Shown: in pieces, positions 5,736-8,881 of the stretch | How positions within the stretch are numbered: the stretch's first letter is position 1 | Layout: each line of letters begins with the position of its first letter | Assembly (NCBI GenBank): GCA_915069725.1 | Contig: CAJZFF010000053.1 | Coordinates: forward strand, 1 to 8,881 | Length of the DNA stretch: 8,881 nt | Direction of reading: 5' to 3' | Source: an uncultured Actinomyces sp. | GTDB taxonomy: Bacteria > Actinomycetota > Actinomycetes > Actinomycetales > Actinomycetaceae | Position numbers and translations under genes: made by a program | Notes under the pieces: model-generated | The model's database searches: none | What the model saw: only the letters and a program-made list of their open reading frames with translations | What the model was told of the DNA's origin: nothing

Positions 5736-6734
5736 GTGTCCACACGCGTGACCCTCAGTGACGTGGCCGAGGCCGTCGGAGTCTCAGCGCAGACCGTCTC
5801 CCGCGTACTCAACAACCACCCGTCGGTCCGCCCCGAGACACGTCAGAAGGTTCTGGCGGCCGTTCAGGCGCTGGGTTACGAGCCGAACCTCGCAGCCCGG
5901 TCACTGGCCTCGGGCTCCTCCGGGGCCGTGGGCATCCTGCTGACGGCCGGGCTGGCACACGGGATGGCCTCCACCTTCTCCGCGATCGCCAGGGCGGTGC
6001 GCGAGCGGGGGGACACCTTCGTCCTGGCCACCGCCGAGGGAAGTGACCCGGAGTCCGTGCGACAGGCACTGGCCCACCTGCACGGTCACCGCGTGGCGAC
6101 CATCGTGGTCCTGGCCCAACGCGCCGACGTCCTGACCATCCTCTCGTCCCAGCGCCACCGCGGTCCGGTCGTGGCCATCATCTCGGGTCAGCACGAGTTC
6201 TCCGAGCTGTCCACCGTCTCCATCGACCAGGCCCTGGGATCCAGGTTGGCAACAGAGCACCTCCTGGCTCAGGGACGCAGCCGCCTGCTGCATGTCACCG
6301 GGGACCTGTCCTGGCAGGACGCCTCGGAGCGCCTGGCCGCCTACCAGTCGGTGTGCGCGCAGGCCGGGGTTCCCGGTCGCTGGGTGGGTACGGACGCCTG
6401 GACGGGAGAGGCCGGGGCCAGAGTTGCTCAGCGCCTGCTCGACAGCGGTCTGCCCGACGCCGTCTTCGCCGCCAACGATGACATCGCCCTGGGGCTGTGT
6501 CATGAGCTGCTCGCCGCCGGCGTGAGGATTCCCGATGACGTCGCCGTCGTCGGCTTCGATGACATCCCTCTGGCACGTTGGGCGACCCCGTCCCTGTCCA
6601 GCGTCACGCAGGACTTCGACGCCCTGGGAAGGGCCGCGCTGAGCCTGTCCGACGAGATCGTCGAGGGTGCCCCCGCCCGCGGTGTCTGCCTGGAGCCGAC
6701 GCTCGTCGTCAGAGCCTCATCGACCACGGCCTAG
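5736..6734 (+). CDS. LacI-family transcriptional regulator
   Basis: This 332-residue sugar-responsive repressor has an N-terminal LacI helix-turn-helix (TLSDVAEAVGVSAQTVSRVL, residues 6-25), with the recognition helix around S17-L25. A hinge helix follows (LAARSLASG, 52-60). A periplasmic-binding-protein-like effector domain spans about 61-332 and carries the typical late motif VAVVGFDDIPLARWATPSLSSV. The GTG at 5736 is preferred: the helix-turn-helix begins right after it and an extended -10 box lies 7 nt upstream. A second GTG at 5748 is possible. The frame stays open back to 5526, but the extra residues have no LacI homology and would include the promoter. The gene converges on the fucose operon and is the likeliest local regulator of it. 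The effector (fucose or a phosphorylated intermediate) is inferred only. Confidence 0.93.
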   Translation: MSTRVTLSDVAEAVGVSAQTVSRVLNNHPSVRPETRQKVLAAVQALGYEPNLAARSLASGSSGAVGILLTAGLAHGMASTFSAIARAVRERGDTFVLATAEGSDPESVRQALAHLHGHRVATIVVLAQRADVLTILSSQRHRGPVVAIISGQHEFSELSTVSIDQALGSRLATEHLLAQGRSRLLHVTGDLSWQDASERLAAYQSVCAQAGVPGRWVGTDAWTGEAGARVAQRLLDSGLPDAVFAANDDIALGLCHELLAAGVRIPDDVAVVGFDDIPLARWATPSLSSVTQDFDALGRAALSLSDEIVEGAPARGVCLEPTLVVRASSTTA

Positions 6735-6773
6735 CACCGACGATCACCTTCCCGGGCGAGCCCACTGATCCTG

Positions 6774-6821
6774 CGGAGCTCTGCGCGCCCGGCTCGTACA
6801 GAGTGGGCGCACAGAGCTCCG
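6774..6821. terminator. Strong hairpin between convergent genes, probable bidirectional terminator
   Basis: Two 17-nt arms, 6774-6790 and 6805-6821, are inverted repeats matching at 16 of 17 positions (one C/A mismatch) with a 14-nt loop. The arms begin CGGAGCTCTG and end CAGAGCTCCG. The hairpin lies in the 103-bp gap between the LacI gene stop (6734) and the fucP stop (6838), so it can serve both transcripts. There is no U-tract on either side, which is common for actinobacterial terminators but leaves the mechanism open. Confidence 0.7.
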
Positions 6822-6837
6822 AGGTAAGAGGCGACCG

Positions 6838-8169
6838 TCAGGAAGCACTGACGGGCCTGGGCGTGCGCAGCGTGTAGACCCCGTAGGCGGCCACCACCAC
6901 GAAGCACCCGGCTACCGTGATGTAGGACACCGCAGGAGACGTCTTGTCCATGATGTAGCTCTGCACCAGAGGCATGGTGGCTCCGCCGATGATGGCCATG
7001 ACCAGGCCGGCGGCCCCGAACTTAGTGTCCTCCCCCAGCCCCAGGAGGGCCTCGCCGTAGATAGTGGGGAACAGCAGGGAGATGCACGCCGACAGGGAGA
7101 CGATGGCCAAAACCCCCAGAATGTTGACGCTCACCATGGCGAACAAGGACAGGCCCACCCCGAGGGAGCACATGAGCAGAAGCAGCTTTCGTGCGTCATA
7201 CCGCCCCATGAGACCCACCATGAGGAACCGGAAGACCAGGAAGACGATGAGACTGGCCTGCAACCAGTATCCGGCGATCTTGTCCGACACTCCCAGGGCA
7301 TCTGTGACGTAGTGCAGGGTGTAGGTCCAGATGCAGGTCTGGGCCGAGACGTTGAAGTACTGCGCCACTACCCCGAAGCTGTAGCGCTTGTTACGCAGCA
7401 GGCGCGCGAGCCTGCCCGGCCCGCCGCTGTCACTCGCGGCGGATTCCACCGGCCTTTCCACGACCTTGACCCGGCCGATCATGAAGGCCAGCAGGAGGTA
7501 GAGCAGTCCGAGAGCGACATAGGGGCCCATGACCGCCTTGAGCTCTGCGCTCTGGGTGGCCAGCAGCACCTCGTGGCTCATGGCCTTGCGCTGCTCGGCG
7601 GTGGCCGGGTTCACCTTGGGCAGGATGAGCAGGGCGGCCAGCAGCACCCCCAGATTGGAGCCGATGGGGTTGAAGGCCTGTGCGAAGTTGAGGCGCCGAG
7701 TGGCATTGCGCTCCGGCCCCATGGACATCACGAAGGGGTTGGCGCTGGTCTCCAGAATGGACAGGCCGGCGGCCAGGGTGAACAGGGCGGTCAGGAACAC
7801 CGAGTAGGTCATGACGTAGGCCGCGGGGATGAACAGGAGCCCGCCGGTTCCCGCCAGCACCAGCCCGATGAGGACGCCGCCCTTGTAGCCCAGGCGGCTA
7901 TTGATGAAAGCCGCCGGGATCGCCAGGCAGAAGTAGGCCCCGTAGTACGCCGACTGCACCAAGGAGGACTGGAAGTTGTTCATGGAGAACACGGAGCGGA
8001 AGACCTTGACCAGGGGATCGGTCATGTTTCCGGCCAGGCCCCAGGCGGCGAAGCAGGAGACCAGCAGACAGAAGGGCAGCACCATGCCGGGATACAGGAA
8101 GCCCCGCTTGGCCGTCCCCTCCCGGACGGGGGCCTCCTCAGCCACGGACTCACGGATCGCAGTCATCAC
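6838..8169 (-). CDS. fucP: L-fucose:H+ symporter (FucP, MFS FHS family)
   Basis: This 12-helix major facilitator superfamily permease belongs to the fucose-galactose-glucose:H+ symporter family. The two acidic residues essential in E. coli FucP are conserved in context: D51 (AGNMTDPLVKVF; E. coli D46) and E140 (LETSANPFVMSMGPE; E. coli E135). NFQSSLVQSAYYGAYF, the FAQAFNPIG helix and the IYGEALLGLGEDTKFG segment also align by eye with E. coli FucP. Length, 443 residues, is normal. Two adjacent starts exist. GTG at 8167-8169 overlaps the fucU stop as GTGA, with AGAAGG about 7 nt upstream. The following ATG (8164-8166) overlaps as TGATG. The spacing slightly favours GTG. Neighbouring fucU makes fucose the best substrate call, but FHS members can also carry galactose, glucose or GlcNAc. 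Confidence 0.9.
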   Translation of the reverse strand: MMTAIRESVAEEAPVREGTAKRGFLYPGMVLPFCLLVSCFAAWGLAGNMTDPLVKVFRSVFSMNNFQSSLVQSAYYGAYFCLAIPAAFINSRLGYKGGVLIGLVLAGTGGLLFIPAAYVMTYSVFLTALFTLAAGLSILETSANPFVMSMGPERNATRRLNFAQAFNPIGSNLGVLLAALLILPKVNPATAEQRKAMSHEVLLATQSAELKAVMGPYVALGLLYLLLAFMIGRVKVVERPVESAASDSGGPGRLARLLRNKRYSFGVVAQYFNVSAQTCIWTYTLHYVTDALGVSDKIAGYWLQASLIVFLVFRFLMVGLMGRYDARKLLLLMCSLGVGLSLFAMVSVNILGVLAIVSLSACISLLFPTIYGEALLGLGEDTKFGAAGLVMAIIGGATMPLVQSYIMDKTSPAVSYITVAGCFVVVAAYGVYTLRTPRPVSAS

Positions 8170-8594
8170 AGCACGCCCTTCTTGAGGATGAGGTTGCCGT
8201 ACAGGGCGGTCTCCCCGGTGAGGACGACGGCGTAGACGCTGGGGGTGTAGTCGTAGAAGGCCATGCGCTCAATCGTCTTGACGCTCACTGGTCCGGCTTC
8301 CTTCTCGGCCTCGTTCCAGATCTGCTCGTAGACGTCCCACACCGGAGGCCGAGGGTCGTCGCCCACCGTCTCCATGAGGGCCACCTGGTAGCTGCTGTAG
8401 CGGTCCAGGGGCATGAGCGTGAGGATGGACCTCAGCAGGTCGGGGATCCCCAAGCCGTCGGCCCGCACCGTAGTGGGGTGGAGGTGGTGCCCGGGGAAGT
8501 TCGCATCGGCCAGGAGAATCTCATCCCCATGGCCCATCTCGAGCAGGATCTTGACGAGTTCGGGTGACAGGTTGGCGGGAATGTTGCGGAGCAT
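8166..8594 (-). CDS. fucU: L-fucose mutarotase (FucU/RbsD family)
   Basis: This 142-residue cytosolic enzyme interconverts the alpha and beta anomers of L-fucose, supplying the anomer used by fucose isomerase. It matches E. coli FucU (140 residues) nearly end to end by eye. MLRNIPANLSPELVKILLEM opens the protein, followed by GHGDEILLADANFPGH with the catalytic H22, then RADGLGIPDLLRSIL, and YGNLILKKGVL at the C-terminus with the conserved Tyr. The GEtalYGN context separates it from RbsD (ribose pyranase), which is the closest alternative. I chose the ATG at 8592-8594 because of AGGAG 5 nt upstream and the family's exact N-terminus. The frame is open further upstream to 8837, but that sequence has no FucU homology and overlaps the kinase gene. 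Its stop overlaps the fucP start; the kinase ends 64 bp upstream. Confidence 0.94.
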   Translation of the reverse strand: MLRNIPANLSPELVKILLEMGHGDEILLADANFPGHHLHPTTVRADGLGIPDLLRSILTLMPLDRYSSYQVALMETVGDDPRPPVWDVYEQIWNEAEKEAGPVSVKTIERMAFYDYTPSVYAVVLTGETALYGNLILKKGVL

Positions 8595-8599
8595 CGTTG

Positions 8600-8604
8600 C
8601 TCCT
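8600..8604 (-). promoter_or_regulatory. Ribosome binding site AGGAG for fucU
   Basis: AAAGGAG on the minus strand, with 5 nt to the ATG at 8594, fixes the fucU start. It lies in the 64-bp gap after the kinase gene, where no promoter or terminator is evident, so kinase and fucU are probably on one transcript. Confidence 0.75.
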
Positions 8605-8658
8605 TTCGTGTGGTGGGTGTTCAGTTCGATGTGTGGTTGCGCTCGACGTGCCAGGTGG

Positions 8659-8881
8659 TCAGTCGGCGGTGGCGTTGCCCAGCCGTTCCCGCATGGCGTC
8701 GAAGGCGCCGGGATCGGCGATGGTCCCGGAGGCCTCGACCTCCACGGAGCCGACGCTGCGGCGCAGCACCTCACCGCGCGCGCTGGGGTCGAGGACCTCG
8801 GTGGCCTCGAGCTGGGCGAGAATATTGCCCAGTGCACTGGCCTCCGGCGTGCCCACGATGACCCGACGGTGGCAGGCCGCC
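8659..8881 (-). CDS. FGGY-family sugar kinase, C-terminal fragment (L-fuculokinase/rhamnulokinase type; 5' end outside window)
   Basis: Only about the last 73 residues are visible, and the frame stays open through the right edge. The segment VIVGTPEASALGNILAQLEA (about 8800-8860) matches the conserved FGGY_C motif of rhamnulokinase and fuculokinase proteins, typically VVAGPxEATALGN. In that fold this motif lies near the ATP and sugar site of the second domain. The tail (DPSARGEVLRRSV..., ending RERLGNATAD) fits the C-terminal helices of these kinases. The enzyme would phosphorylate a ketose such as L-fuculose or L-rhamnulose at O-1. Being directly upstream of fucU and fucP on the same strand, it is most likely the fuculokinase. 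The motif itself is RhaB-like, so rhamnulokinase cannot be excluded from this fragment. Isomerase and aldolase genes are expected further right, outside the window. Confidence 0.75.
   Translation of the reverse strand, partial: AACHRRVIVGTPEASALGNILAQLEATEVLDPSARGEVLRRSVGSVEVEASGTIADPGAFDAMRERLGNATAD

Noticed and set aside
8595..8837. FucU beginning at 8837
   Set aside because: The upstream frame overlaps the kinase gene and gives Pro/Ser/Arg-rich shadow residues. The ATG at 8594 has a strong Shine-Dalgarno and the exact FucU N-terminus.

Overview
The window is very GC-rich, densely packed and uses GTG as well as ATG starts. The order coaD – DivIVA-domain coiled-coil gene – DUF177 – rnc – mutM is typical of Actinobacteria. 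An Actinomyces-like host is my best guess, based on gene order, composition and a mucosal-sugar catabolic locus. I inferred this by eye without a database search. No phage, insertion sequence, CRISPR array, tRNA or rRNA is visible.

Layout. (1) Positions 1-1637 hold two two-component genes that converge tail to tail. One is the C-terminal part of a GAF-type histidine kinase of the DevS/NarL-partner class (+). The other is a complete DevR/NarL-type response regulator (-). (2) Positions 1734-5527 are a minus-strand housekeeping cluster read coaD, SepIVA-like, DUF177, rnc, mutM. Three of its four junctions are overlapping stop/start codons (GTGA, TGATG, TGATG). The fourth is a 197-bp gap before DUF177 that carries a short 12-bp tandem repeat. 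The rpmF gene (L32) that often follows DUF177 is absent. (3) Positions 5528-5735 are a divergent control region between coaD and a LacI-family regulator. (4) Positions 5736-6734 encode the LacI regulator (+), followed by a strong 17-bp-stem hairpin between convergent genes. (5) Positions 6838-8881 are the 3' end of a minus-strand sugar operon: a FGGY-family kinase (C-terminal end only), fucU (L-fucose mutarotase) and fucP (L-fucose:H+ symporter).

How the genes work together. CoaD makes dephospho-CoA. The SepIVA-like protein probably acts in septation or envelope growth. DUF177/YceD is a protein linked to rRNA or ribosome biogenesis, RNase III processes rRNA and dsRNA, and MutM excises oxidised purines. 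The right-hand module imports L-fucose (FucP), interconverts its anomers (FucU) and, via the FGGY kinase, phosphorylates the derived ketose. An isomerase and an aldolase would be expected beyond the right edge. The LacI regulator next door is the natural candidate to control it.

Most of the window is recognisable. I do not see a clearly undescribed system. The items worth a second look are the convergent kinase/regulator pair, the enlarged MutM with an altered wedge residue, the missing rpmF, the tandem repeat before DUF177, and several starts whose promoters imply leaderless mRNAs.
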